Positions 15,069 to 24,822 of a DNA stretch of 64,000 nt are shown here, one piece after another. The stretch covers positions 106,910 to 170,909 of the forward strand of contig CALUKU010000002.1 of the NCBI GenBank assembly GCA_944321295.1, written 5' to 3'. The translations under genes and the position numbers were made by a program. The stretch comes from an uncultured Prevotella sp. Lineage in GTDB: Bacteria > Bacteroidota > Bacteroidia > Bacteroidales > Bacteroidaceae. Within the stretch, counting starts at the first letter, position 1; the number at the start of each line of letters is the position of its first letter. Under the pieces are notes generated by a model. That model was not told where the DNA came from, searched no databases, and saw nothing but the letters and a program-made list of their open reading frames with translations.

Positions 15069-16691
15069 TCAGAACTCCGCCCGCCGCTCGAATTTCATCC
15101 TCCTGCCCGTCACGGGGTGGGTGAACTCCAGCGCCTCGGCGTGCAGGCAGAGGCGGCCTCCGCCGCGGCCGTAGAGGCGGTCGCCGATGATGGGGGCGGC
15201 CAGTCCGGCGGCGTGGGCGCAGTGCAGGCGCAGCTGGTGGGTGCGTCCGGTGCGCGGGAAGAGGGCCACGCGCGTCATGTTGCCCTTGGTTTCGAGTATT
15301 CGGTATTCTGTCAAGGCCTCCTTGCCGCCGCTGAAGTCCACCTTCTGGTATGGCCGGTCGAGCGGGTCGGGGCTGATGGGGAGCGATATTTCGCCGCATG
15401 TGGGGCGGCGGGGCACGCCGTCCAGCAGGGCCACGTACCGCTTGCTGACCTCCCGGCGGAGGAATTGCGCCTGCAGCTTCTTGTACGTTTCGGTGTCAAG
15501 GGCTACAACGAGCAGGCCCGACGTGTCCATGTCGAGCCGGTGAACGGGCACGGCCTGCGGCCTGTCGGGCCGCCTGAGGCGCATCTCCTCGAGCACCGAC
15601 GTGCCTCCGCCCTTGCCCGGCACGCTCTTCATGCCGGCCGGCTTGCAGACCACGGCCAGCCACTCGTCTTCGTAGACAATCTCGAGCGGGCGGCTTACGG
15701 CGGCCTCATAGTCGCCCTTTTCCACCTCCAGGCCCTGCAGCATGTGGCCGAGTATGGGTAGGCACTTGCCCCGGCAGGCGGGGTAATAGTGCAGGTGGTG
15801 GCGCACTTCGCCCACGGGCGACGCGCCCCACCAGAACTCTGCCATGCACACGGGGCGCATGCCGTTTAGGTAGGCGTGCTGAAGCAGCTTGGGAGCGCAG
15901 CAGTCGCCGGCGCCCGCCGGCGGCACGCGCTGGGGCGTCGCGGCGAAGATGTCGCACAGGTCGCGCCGCTCGCCGCGGGCGTTGAGCATCGAGTATTGCG
16001 AGAAGAGCCAGTGTTGCAGCCCGTCGGACATCTGCCTGCGCCGCGCCTTCAGCGCCGAAATCTCCCGGGCGTAGGCCTCGGCCTTGGCCTCGACGGGCGC
16101 CTCCTCGTCGGCGCAACGCCTTTTCAGGCGCTTGTATTCGGCCTTCATGAACTGGCTCTCGCGCGTCATCGCCGCCTCGTCCTCGGGCGGTAGGGGCTGC
16201 GGTCCGTGCCTTCTGGCCTCGCGCTTGAGCTTGGCCTGTGCCATCAGTCGGCGGTAGGCGTCGAGCGCTTCGCGGTGTCTTTCCCTCATTTCGGCCAGCT
16301 CCTGCCTGGCGGCAAGGTATCCGTCGGAGCGCTGCAGGCTGTCGATTAGCCTGTTGACGGCCGATATCTCGGCCTCATGGGTCTTGAAGTAGCCGTCGGG
16401 AGCAGTGGCGTCGAACACCGGAGGCACGAAGAAAGCATGGTCGTTGGTGCCGCCCAGCAGTCCGGAGAACGCCGCCAGGTAACCCGTCCGGCCGTCGGCC
16501 GCCTCGACTACGAGCACCCCGAACATCTTGCCCTTGTCCGCCTCGGCGCGTAGGCGGCCGTCGCCGGCGATGTAGGCCTGCAGCTCCTCGGCCGCCATGA
16601 GGCACAAGGGATGGGGCTCGTAGCAGAAAGGGTCGTTGAACTTGGCCGGCAGTGGCAGTGCGGCGGGCAGGGGATGGCAGTGTGGAGGCAT
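15069..16691 (-). CDS. RluA-family pseudouridine synthase with long N-terminal domain
   Basis: A 540-residue protein. The C-terminal 220 residues are an RluA-type pseudouridine synthase: HRLDMDTSGLLVVALD carries the catalytic Asp, followed by KRYVALLDG, and by PRTGRTHQLRLH. The first 300 or so residues are an extension containing an Arg/Glu/Lys-rich, probably coiled-coil region (about 125-235), and a conserved-looking GAGDCCAPKLLQHAYLNGMR. It modifies uridines in rRNA or tRNA; the target site cannot be read from sequence. Related long forms with the same GDCCAPKLL stretch are known in other bacteria. Confidence 0.85.
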   Translation of the reverse strand: MPPHCHPLPAALPLPAKFNDPFCYEPHPLCLMAAEELQAYIAGDGRLRAEADKGKMFGVLVVEAADGRTGYLAAFSGLLGGTNDHAFFVPPVFDATAPDGYFKTHEAEISAVNRLIDSLQRSDGYLAARQELAEMRERHREALDAYRRLMAQAKLKREARRHGPQPLPPEDEAAMTRESQFMKAEYKRLKRRCADEEAPVEAKAEAYAREISALKARRRQMSDGLQHWLFSQYSMLNARGERRDLCDIFAATPQRVPPAGAGDCCAPKLLQHAYLNGMRPVCMAEFWWGASPVGEVRHHLHYYPACRGKCLPILGHMLQGLEVEKGDYEAAVSRPLEIVYEDEWLAVVCKPAGMKSVPGKGGGTSVLEEMRLRRPDRPQAVPVHRLDMDTSGLLVVALDTETYKKLQAQFLRREVSKRYVALLDGVPRRPTCGEISLPISPDPLDRPYQKVDFSGGKEALTEYRILETKGNMTRVALFPRTGRTHQLRLHCAHAAGLAAPIIGDRLYGRGGGRLCLHAEALEFTHPVTGRRMKFERRAEF

Positions 16692-16696
16692 TGTTT

Positions 16697-16850
16697 TTTT
16701 ATTAATGGAGTTATCGGGAGTTATCGGGAGTTATAACTCGCTGCGCTCGTTCAGGGAGTTAACTGACATTACCTTGAAATGCTATTGTCCGTTGACTCCT
16801 GGCGGCTGACAAGCCGCCTGACTCCCGTTAACTCCTGGCAACTCCCTCTC
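16697..16850. repeat. GGAGTTAT / AACTCC word repeat
   Basis: Repeated GGGAGTTATC words on the left and AACTCCTGGC words on the right make an imperfect inverted repeat between enolase and the RluA-type gene. Related words occur at 21.7, 29.44 and 31.5 kb. Confidence 0.7.
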
Positions 16851-16895
16851 AAAACGCATAAAAGGCCGTGCATGGCACGGCCTTTTATGCGTTTT
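16851..16895 (-). terminator. Terminator of enolase
   Basis: Perfect 21-bp arms (AAAACGCATAAAAGGCCGTGC and its complement) with a 3-base loop just after the enolase stop. The A/T-rich ends and GC core fit an intrinsic terminator working in either direction. Confidence 0.8.
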
Positions 16896-16909
16896 GGATT
16901 ATTGAAATA

Positions 16910-18229
<1,320 letters not shown>

Positions 18230-18267
18230 TTAAGATGTCGTAATTTATGTTCTCTCGATATCGCCTG

Positions 18268-18275
18268 CAAAGTTA
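18268..18275 (-). promoter_or_regulatory. Promoter -7 box of enolase
   Basis: TAACTTTG on the minus strand, 51 bp before the ATG. At 20 bp upstream the sequence is TTC rather than TTG. Confidence 0.5.
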
Positions 18276-18454
18276 GTGTAAAATCGGCAATAACGGAAAC
18301 ATTGCGTCGCCTTATTTCGCCCCGTTAATCTTTATTAATATATATAAGGTGTAGCGGCGGCCGCGGCGGGGCCTCGCCCGGGGCAAGGGCGTAAGCGCCG
18401 TTTGTCGTCATGACGCCATGCGCATGAACAGCGGATGAAGCCTCATAGGCGGCA

Positions 18455-18535
18455 AAACGCGCTCCGTTTTGCCGCCTTCGGCGCCGTAAAAGGCCGCATA
18501 TTGCAAGGCAAAAGGCCGTCTTCGGCAAGGCGTTG
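18455..18535. repeat. AAAGGC-type palindromic repeat, copy 4
   Basis: GGCAAAACG...CGTTTTGCC hairpin followed by GTAAAAGGCCG and GCAAAAGGCCG words and then GTTGGTTATCAGGA. The rest of the 18276-18600 gap is GC-rich with no gene. Confidence 0.7.
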
Positions 18536-18600
18536 GTTATCAGGATGTTATGCGGATGGAAAAATGCCGGTGGATTTATGACGGCATAATAAACGGCGTT

Positions 18601-18733
18601 AACACCCGTGCGTAGGGACATAATTTATTATGTCCGCACGTTCTTAAAGAACGTATGTCATTGATTTTATGTAAGATACGCCTCTTCGCGGCATGCGGAC
18701 ATAATGAATTATGTCCCTACGCACGGGTGCGTT
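18601..18733. repeat. Nested inverted-repeat element, copy 4
   Basis: Core at 18612-18720 with GTAGGGACATAAT / ATTATGTCCCTAC ends. The inverted repeat extends outwards on both sides (AACACCCGTGC and GCACGGGTGCGTT), as if the element's flanks had been copied too. Confidence 0.85.
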
Positions 18734-18744
18734 CTCTTGTTGCG

Positions 18745-18825
18745 CAGGATTTGTTGAATGTAAAATAAAATCTCGTTTCACTCGCTTTTATTTTGCATTT
18801 CGCTCGGCTTGCGCTATCTTTGCCG
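18745..18825 (+). promoter_or_regulatory. Promoter cassette driving upp
   Basis: A cassette of the same family as at 14.2 and 42.1 kb: palindrome AAAATAAAA...TTTTATTTT with a 15-base loop, then GCATTTCGCTCGGCTTGCGC and the -7 box TATCTTTG at 18815-18822. The ATG of upp begins 15 bp after the box, so the leader would be only about 7-8 nt. Confidence 0.7.
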
Positions 18826-18836
18826 TCAAAAACACT

Positions 18837-19496
18837 ATGGAAATAATAGACCTTAGTAAGCACAACACTATCATCAACCAGTATATGGCCGAGATGCGCG
18901 ACGCCGAATACCAGCAGAACCGCCTCTTGTTCCGCAACAACATCACGCGCGTGGGCGAGATGATGGCCTACGAGATAAGCAAGACGCTCGACTATGAGCG
19001 GCGCGACGTAACCACGCCTCTGGGCACGGCGCAAGTCAGCGTGCCGACAGACAAGATTATCCTGGCCACGATTTTCCGCGCCGGACTGCCGTTCCACAAC
19101 GGCTTCCTGCACGTCTTCGACCATGCCGGCAACGCCTTCGTCAGCGCCTACCGCGAGTATAAGGACGAGGGACACACCGAAGTGGGCATACACGTGGAGT
19201 ATCTCGCCACGCCCGGACTCGACGGCAAGACGCTCATCATTGCCGACCCCATGCTGGCCACGGGCGGCTCTATGGAGCTGGGCTACAAGGCTTTCCTCAC
19301 CAAGGGCACGCCGAAGCGCATACACGTGGCCTGCGTCATAGCCGCCCCCGAGGGCATTGAGCACGTCAGGAGCACCTTCCCCGACGACAAGACCACCGTG
19401 TGGTGCGCCGCAATCGACCCCGGAATGAACGAGCACAAGTACATCGTGCCCGGCTTCGGCGACGCCGGCGACCTCTGCTACGGCGGAAAACTGTAA
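18837..19496 (+). CDS. upp: Uracil phosphoribosyltransferase
   Basis: A 219-residue enzyme that makes UMP from uracil and PRPP (pyrimidine salvage). The PRPP-binding loop is IIADPMLATGGSM; FRAGLPFHNG and the C-terminal PGFGDAGDLCYGG uracil-binding segment are intact. The start is the ATG at 18837, because upstream residues are encoded by the promoter cassette and match nothing in the family. It is probably transcribed alone. Confidence 0.95.
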   Translation: MEIIDLSKHNTIINQYMAEMRDAEYQQNRLLFRNNITRVGEMMAYEISKTLDYERRDVTTPLGTAQVSVPTDKIILATIFRAGLPFHNGFLHVFDHAGNAFVSAYREYKDEGHTEVGIHVEYLATPGLDGKTLIIADPMLATGGSMELGYKAFLTKGTPKRIHVACVIAAPEGIEHVRSTFPDDKTTVWCAAIDPGMNEHKYIVPGFGDAGDLCYGGKL

Positions 19497-19499
19497 TAG

Positions 19500-19535
19500 G
19501 AAAAGGTGAGAAGGTGAGAAAGTGAGAAGGTGGGA
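19500..19535. repeat. GAGAAGGTGAGAAAGTGAGA word repeat
   Basis: Simple words directly after upp; the complementary words (CTCACCTTCTCACTTTCTCA) are at 19797-19828, so the two blocks form an imperfect inverted repeat enclosing nested element copy 5. Confidence 0.65.
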
Positions 19536-19542
19536 TTTAACG

Positions 19543-19727
19543 TGGGTTCGATATAATAAAACGACAATGTAGGGACATAATTTATTATGTCCGCACGCCT
19601 CGAAGAGGCGTATTCAGTTGATTTTATACATAAAAACGTTCTTTACAGAACGTGCGGACATAATAAATTATGTCCCTACCGTGGTTGTTAAAATGTTTAC
19701 AAGTAAATGAGTCTTATACCGAACTGA
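19543..19727. repeat. Nested inverted-repeat element, copy 5
   Basis: Core at 19569-19679 with the standard ends; the internal hairpins are CGCCTCGAAGAGGCG and ACGTTCTTTACAGAACGT, in opposite order to copy 1, so this copy is inverted. Outer flanks GGTTCGATATAAT and CTTATACCGAACTGACGTG are present. Confidence 0.85.
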
Positions 19728-19821
19728 CGTGAGATTTGGGAAAAAGAGAAGGTGAGGAAGACGCTTCGTGGTTTTTGCCGACGATAATCAGTCTTCCTCA
19801 CCTTCTCACTTTCTCACCTTC

Positions 19822-21672
19822 TCACCCTTTAATGAGTTTCAGCAGCCGCTCCACGGCCTCCTCCTCGGGTATGTTCTTCTCTACGCACAGCTTGCCCTTA
19901 TACAGCGAAATCTTGCCGCGCCCGGCGCCTACGTAGCCGTAGTCGGCGTCGGCCATCTCGCCCGGACCGTTCACTATGCAGCCCATTATGCCTATCTTCA
20001 GGCCCTTCATGCCCGCCGTGGCCTCCTTGATGCGCGCTATCGTAGAGCGCAGGTCGTAAAGCGTGCGGCCGCATCCGGGGCAGCTTATGTATTCGGTCTT
20101 CGACGTGCGCAGGCGTGCCGCCTGCAGTATGCCGAAGGCTGTGGCCGTGATGTCCTGCGCGGCCAGCGTGCCGTCGTTCATCAGCCAGAGGCCGTCGGTC
20201 AGTCCGTCGAACATCAGCGCGCCCATGTCGGCCGCCGCCTCTATCTGGAAGTCGCCCTTCTCCTCCTGCCCGTGGCGGTACATCTGGCAGAACACTACGG
20301 GGTTCTTTACGCCCGCCGCCGTCAGTTCGTGCGTCAGGGCGCGCTGTTCGCCCAGGCGGTTCTTGTGGTTCGACATGCTTACCACCACCACCTCGTGGTG
20401 CGCCTTCAGGCAGGGTATGTACTCGTCGGCGTCGGCCCCGTAAGGCAACACGAGGAACTTCACCTCGGCTTCGGCCTGCGCTATCAGCGGAACGGCGTTG
20501 TAAGGGAAGATGGGATACACGTCCTTGGTGTCGTCAAGGCCTGCGTACACGTCGAAGTCGACGATGTAGCGCTGCCCCTCGACGCGCCTTTCAGGCAGCC
20601 GGCGGCCCGTGTAGACGTAGTCGGGCGCTATGTCCTCGCCCGCCGTCAGCCGCGAGGCGTCGCCCCCGTCGAGCATCGAGGCTATCACCACGGGCACGTT
20701 CTGCCCGCCGATGTCGGCAGCCGCCGCGGTTGAGCGGCGCTCGGGGCGCAGCAAGTCGAAGCCCGGGGCCTCCGTGCCCGGTATCGGCGTGTGGCCGGCG
20801 CGCTGCGTAATGTAGTCTACGAGGTGGCGCGCCACGGGTATCTCAGCCTCCGGCTCCTCGCTCAGCGACACGCGCACGGTGTCGCCCAGGCCGTCGGCCA
20901 GCAGGGCGCCTATGCCCACCGCGCTCTTTATCCGGCCGTCTTCGCCCTCGCCGGCCTCGGTCACTCCGAGGTGCAGCGGATAGCTCATGCCCTCGCGCTC
21001 CATCTCGCTCACCAGCAGATGGACCGAGCGCACCATGACGACCGTGTTGCTCGCCTTGATTGATATGACTACGTCGTCGAAGCCTTCGCGGCGGCATATC
21101 CGCAAGAATTCCATGCAGCTCTCGACTATTCCCTCGGGCGTGTCGCCGTAGCGGCTCATTATGCGGTCCGACAGCGAACCGTGGTTGACGCCTATGCGCA
21201 GCGCCGTGTGGTGCTCTTTGCAGATGTTCAGCAGGGGCACGAAGCGCTCCTCTATCTTCTTCAGCTCGTCGGCGTATTCGGCGTCGGTGTACTCAAGGTG
21301 CTTGAACGTGCGCGCCGGGTCGACGTAGTTGCCCGGGTTGATGCGCACCTTCTCGGCGTACAGCGCGGCCACCTCGGCCACGTGCGGGTTGAAGTGCACG
21401 TCGGCCACGAGCGGAGTCATGTGTCCGTCGGCCCTCAGCCGCGCGTTGATGTCCTTCAGGTTCTCGGCCTCGCGCACGCCCTGGGTGGTCAGGCGGACGT
21501 ATTCGCCGCCCGCCTCGATGATGCGTTCGGCCTGCGCCACGCACGCCTCGGTGTCGGTGGTGGGCGTGGTCGTCATCGACTGCACGCGTATGGGCCACTC
21601 TCCGCCCATCGGCGTGCCGCCCACGTGCACCTCTGACGAGGCGCGGCGGCGGTAGTTGAACAAGTCAATCAT
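19822..21672 (-). CDS. ispG: 4-hydroxy-3-methylbut-2-enyl diphosphate synthase
   Basis: A 616-residue GcpE/IspG, the iron-sulfur enzyme of the MEP isoprenoid pathway. The N-terminal TIM barrel is clear (VQSMTTTPTTDTEACVAQ, ADVHFNPHVA). The C-terminal [4Fe-4S] ligands are in SCPGCGRTLYDL and GCIVNGPGEMADADYGYVG. A central insertion of about 250 residues makes it the long form typical of Bacteroidota, Chlamydiae and plants rather than the 370-residue E. coli form. It follows purE on the same strand after a 41-bp inverted repeat. Confidence 0.96.
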   Translation of the reverse strand: MIDLFNYRRRASSEVHVGGTPMGGEWPIRVQSMTTTPTTDTEACVAQAERIIEAGGEYVRLTTQGVREAENLKDINARLRADGHMTPLVADVHFNPHVAEVAALYAEKVRINPGNYVDPARTFKHLEYTDAEYADELKKIEERFVPLLNICKEHHTALRIGVNHGSLSDRIMSRYGDTPEGIVESCMEFLRICRREGFDDVVISIKASNTVVMVRSVHLLVSEMEREGMSYPLHLGVTEAGEGEDGRIKSAVGIGALLADGLGDTVRVSLSEEPEAEIPVARHLVDYITQRAGHTPIPGTEAPGFDLLRPERRSTAAAADIGGQNVPVVIASMLDGGDASRLTAGEDIAPDYVYTGRRLPERRVEGQRYIVDFDVYAGLDDTKDVYPIFPYNAVPLIAQAEAEVKFLVLPYGADADEYIPCLKAHHEVVVVSMSNHKNRLGEQRALTHELTAAGVKNPVVFCQMYRHGQEEKGDFQIEAAADMGALMFDGLTDGLWLMNDGTLAAQDITATAFGILQAARLRTSKTEYISCPGCGRTLYDLRSTIARIKEATAGMKGLKIGIMGCIVNGPGEMADADYGYVGAGRGKISLYKGKLCVEKNIPEEEAVERLLKLIKG

Positions 21673-21691
21673 ATTTGAACGGTATAAATTA

Positions 21692-21811
21692 AGGAGTTAA
21701 GAAGTTATGTAGTAAAGGAGTTAAGACATTTGTCTTACTTGCCGTAAACAACCTTATTAGGATAAAAAGGCAAATGTCTTAACTCCTTTACTACATAACT
21801 TCTTAACTCCT
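21692..21811. repeat. Perfect 41-bp inverted repeat between purE and ispG
   Basis: Arms 21692-21732 and 21771-21811 are exact inverted copies, made of AGGAGTTAAGAAGTTATGTAG-type words, around a 38-bp centre. It separates two co-directional genes, and no T-run follows. Confidence 0.85.
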
Positions 21812-21821
21812 GAGAAATAAA

Positions 21822-22328
21822 TCAGTTAGTCTTATACTCATACTTGACCTCGGCCAGCTCCTTGTTGGCCTTATCTATCTTGGCTCCCAGGCCTGCCTTA
21901 TAGTCGGCCAGGCGGGCGGCTATGCCGTCGTCGGCCAGGGCGAGGATTTCCACCGCCAGTATTGCGGCGTTCATTGCGCCGTTCACTCCGACCGTCGCCA
22001 CGGGTATTCCCGGGGGCATTTGTATTATGCTGAGCATGGCGTCAAGGCCGTCGAGCATGCCCTTGATGGGCACTCCGATGACGGGCAGCGTGGTCGACGC
22101 GGCTATTACGCCGGGCAGTGCGGCAGCCATGCCGGCTCCGGCGATTATCACCTTCACGCCGCGGGCCTTGGCCTGCTTGGCAAACTGCTCCACGGCGTCG
22201 GGCGTGCGGTGGGCCGAGAGGGCGTTGACTTCAAAGGGTACGTGCATGTCGTCAAGGAACTTGCACGCCTTTTCCATTACGGGCAGGTCGCTTGTGCTGC
22301 CCATGATTATGCTTACTAATGGTGTCAT
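21822..22328 (-). CDS. purE: 5-(carboxyamino)imidazole ribonucleotide mutase
   Basis: A 168-residue class I PurE of purine synthesis. The phosphate/nucleotide loop IMGSTSDLPVMEKA is at residues 8-21, the active-site histidine in SAHRTPD at about 40-46, and GAGMAAALPGVIAASTTLPVIGVP follows. Length is normal. It is transcribed towards ispG. Confidence 0.96.
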   Translation of the reverse strand: MTPLVSIIMGSTSDLPVMEKACKFLDDMHVPFEVNALSAHRTPDAVEQFAKQAKARGVKVIIAGAGMAAALPGVIAASTTLPVIGVPIKGMLDGLDAMLSIIQMPPGIPVATVGVNGAMNAAILAVEILALADDGIAARLADYKAGLGAKIDKANKELAEVKYEYKTN

Positions 22329-22379
22329 TGTATGTTGTTTTTTAGGTTTATGCGTCTTTGTGGGCGCCGTCGGCGCGGC

Positions 22380-22997
22380 TTACAGCAGCGCCACGGTGGC
22401 GAAGGAGCATGCCGTGCCGAGCAGGAAGCCGAGGGTTATCTCGTTGAGCGAGTGCTGGCGCAGCACCATGCGGCTGGTGCCTACGAGGCCGGCCACTATC
22501 AGCACGAGGCAGAGCCACCACACGGGGTTGAAGCCGAACACCATGCCGAAGGCCGTGAGGGCGCCCGCCACGCCGCCTATGGCAGCCATGTGGGTGGACA
22601 CTTTGACGAAGAGGTTGACTATGGCGCAGGCCACCTGTATGACGAGCGCGGCTATCAGCACGGCGCAGACGAAGAAAGGTACGTGCACGGCCGTCATCAG
22701 GTAATAGCCCATCATGTAGGAGATGATGGATATCACGTAAGGTATGACGCGCCGCTCGCGGCTGCCCAGCTCGAAGAGCGACCAGCCCTGGTAGTGGCGG
22801 TAGATGCGTATGAGCATGGTGGGGATGAACACCGTGAAGAGCCAGAAGGCGAACAGCAGGTACAGCTTGTACATCAGGGGCAGCAGGCTGAGGTAGGTGA
22901 ACACCAGCAGGCAGGCCAGCCCTACGATGGGAAGGTAGAACGGGGTGAACACCACGCTCATTACCTTGGCCGCTAAGATTATGCGTTTCTGTTTCAT
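22380..22997 (-). CDS. PAP2-like membrane protein with altered active-site motifs
   Basis: A 205-residue inner-membrane protein with about six hydrophobic helices. STHMAAIGG (about residue 135) resembles the PAP2 motif PSGH, and TSRMVLRQHSLNEITLGFLLG resembles SRxxxxxHxxxD but ends in Glu instead of Asp. The first PAP2 motif (KxxxxxxRP) is not seen; SRERRVIPY stands in its place. It may be a lipid-phosphate phosphatase or an inactive relative. Its ATG overlaps the rpoN stop (ATGA), so the two are translationally coupled. Confidence 0.75.
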   Translation of the reverse strand: MKQKRIILAAKVMSVVFTPFYLPIVGLACLLVFTYLSLLPLMYKLYLLFAFWLFTVFIPTMLIRIYRHYQGWSLFELGSRERRVIPYVISIISYMMGYYLMTAVHVPFFVCAVLIAALVIQVACAIVNLFVKVSTHMAAIGGVAGALTAFGMVFGFNPVWWLCLVLIVAGLVGTSRMVLRQHSLNEITLGFLLGTACSFATVALL

Positions 22998-24502
22998 TGC
23001 TTCCTAAGTCTGGCCACGGGTATGCCCATCTGCTCGCGGTACTTGGCTATGGTGCGCCGCGCCACGGGGTATCCCTGCGCCGTCATCATGTCCTTTATGG
23101 CGTCGTCGCTCAAGGGGCGGCTCTTGTCTTCCTTGTCTATTATGTCGCGCAGGGCGGCCTTCACGCGGCGTGTTGACATCTCCTCGCCGCTGCCGGTCTT
23201 TACGCTGTCGCTGAAGAAGTGGCGCAGGCGGAAGGTGCCCCAGCGCGTCTGGGCGTACTTCATGTTGCTGACGCGCGACACGGTCGATATGTCAAGCCCG
23301 GCGCGCTCGGCCACGTCTTTGAGTATCATGGGCTTGAGGTCGCCCTCGTCGCCGTCCTGGAAGTACTTGCGCTGTATGTCGATGATGGCTTTCATCGTTA
23401 CGTATAGGGTGTGTCGGCGCTGTTTCACGGCGTCGATGAAGCCGCGGGCGCGCTCCACCTTCTCCTTGGCGTAGAGCAGGGCCTCCTTGTCGCGCCGGTT
23501 CATCGAGGCCTTGTTCTTGCGGTATCCGTCGGCCATGGCGGCGAACGAGGGCGACACGTACAGCTCGGGCACGTGCCCGCCGTTGACGGTGAAGGTTACG
23601 GTGCCGTCGTCGGCCGTGTCTACGATGAAGTCGGGCGTTATCTGCTGCAGGTTGCGGCCTTCGGTTTCGCCGAGGGCCGAGCCGGGCTTCGGGTTGAGCC
23701 TTAGCAGCTCGGCGTTGACGGCGGCGGCCGTGGCTTCGTCGTAGCCCAGCTGTGCCGATATCTTGTCCCAGCGCTTGTTCATGAACTCGTCGTAGCATTT
23801 CGTTATGACGTCCTCCATCCTCCGGCGCGTGTCCGACTTGGGGCGGCGCCTGATTTGCAGCAGGAGGCACTCCTGCAGGTTGCGGGCGCCTATGCCGGCG
23901 GGGTCGAAGGTCTGCAGCGTGCGCACGGCGTCGGCTATCTCGGCCTCGCTCACGTTGATGTTATGGTAGACGGCCAGCTCGTCGCTCAGCGTGCCGGCGT
24001 CCTTGCGCAGCAGTCCGTCGCCGTCGAGCGAGCCTATGAGGTATTCCATGACGGCGCGCTTCTCGGGCGTCAGGTCTACGTCCACCATCTGCTCCCTGAG
24101 CCTGTCGTAGAACGACGTCCGGTCGCCGTAGACCGTTTCCTCGTAGTCGGCCGTGCCGTCGTCGGCGCCGCGCGGCGCCACGGCCTCGGGCATTTCGTCG
24201 TCCATGCCCAGGCCGGCCAGGGCGTCGTCGAGTGCCGAGGCGCGCTCCTCGCGCTCCTTGGCGGCGTCGAAGTCGTCGTCGGCCTCCGTGCCGTAGTCGG
24301 CCGTGTTGTCGTCGGCAGCCTCGAGGGCGGGCTCGTCCGTGCCGCTCTCGAGGGCGGGGTTGTCGTCGAGTTCGGCCGTCACGCTCTGCTCAAGCTCGGT
24401 GAGCGGCATTTCCAGCAGCCTCACCACGAGCATTTGCTGCTGCGTGAGCTTTTGCGTCTGCACCTGGCGCTGTTCTTGCGTTTGGATGAGTTTCTGTGCC
24501 AT
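22994..24502 (-). CDS. rpoN: RNA polymerase sigma-54 factor
   Basis: A 502-residue sigma-54. Region I is Gln-rich at the N-terminus (TQEQRQVQTQKLTQQQMLVV with LLEMPL); region II is an acidic stretch at about 55-120. The core-binding domain has LQTFDPAGIGARNLQECLLLQ, and the C-terminal RpoN box is ARRTIAKYRE. It directs transcription from -24/-12 promoters with enhancer-binding proteins; none is encoded nearby. A near-perfect promoter precedes it with almost no leader. Confidence 0.96.
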   Translation of the reverse strand: MAQKLIQTQEQRQVQTQKLTQQQMLVVRLLEMPLTELEQSVTAELDDNPALESGTDEPALEAADDNTADYGTEADDDFDAAKEREERASALDDALAGLGMDDEMPEAVAPRGADDGTADYEETVYGDRTSFYDRLREQMVDVDLTPEKRAVMEYLIGSLDGDGLLRKDAGTLSDELAVYHNINVSEAEIADAVRTLQTFDPAGIGARNLQECLLLQIRRRPKSDTRRRMEDVITKCYDEFMNKRWDKISAQLGYDEATAAAVNAELLRLNPKPGSALGETEGRNLQQITPDFIVDTADDGTVTFTVNGGHVPELYVSPSFAAMADGYRKNKASMNRRDKEALLYAKEKVERARGFIDAVKQRRHTLYVTMKAIIDIQRKYFQDGDEGDLKPMILKDVAERAGLDISTVSRVSNMKYAQTRWGTFRLRHFFSDSVKTGSGEEMSTRRVKAALRDIIDKEDKSRPLSDDAIKDMMTAQGYPVARRTIAKYREQMGIPVARLRKQ

Positions 24503-24509
24503 AACGCTG

Positions 24510-24517
24510 CAAAATTA
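24510..24517 (-). promoter_or_regulatory. Promoter of rpoN
   Basis: TAATTTTG on the minus strand with TTG exactly 20 bp upstream. The box lies 7 bp from the ATG at 24502, so the transcript would be leaderless or nearly so. Confidence 0.65.
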
Positions 24518-24674
24518 ATATTTTTCCGTTAGCGGCGCAATGATTGCGTGAAAATATTTTCGCGGCCGCGCCGTCTGCAAAGTCGGCTTTACATTCCGTC
24601 ATGATAAAGCCAAATATATTAAAAAAAAGATTAAAAATTACCCCCCCCCGATGGTAATTTATCTCAGTTGTTAA

Positions 24675-24682
24675 TAACTTTG
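24675..24682 (+). promoter_or_regulatory. Possible promoter for the small membrane protein
   Basis: TAACTTTG fits the -7 box; the leader would be about 135 nt. The gap 24518-24822 otherwise holds only A-rich sequence and a run of ten C at about 24640. Confidence 0.4.
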
Positions 24683-24822
24683 CAACGAGAATAACGTTTT
24701 AATTACATTTTAACGCCGGCTTGGCGGCGGTTTTTTCAAGCGTGGCGCCCCGTGGGAAGAGCGCTTAGCGAAGTATGCCAATAGCCGTCAGGCGTAAGGC
24801 TTTATCAGTTACGGAAACATTT

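Noticed and set aside
19768-20733. Plus-strand frame opposite ispG
   Set aside because: Begins in word-repeat DNA and runs antisense to ispG.
24635-24650. Run of ten C as a phase-variable tract
   Set aside because: It is about 170 bp before the nearest start and not within a promoter spacer or coding region, so no switch can be supported.
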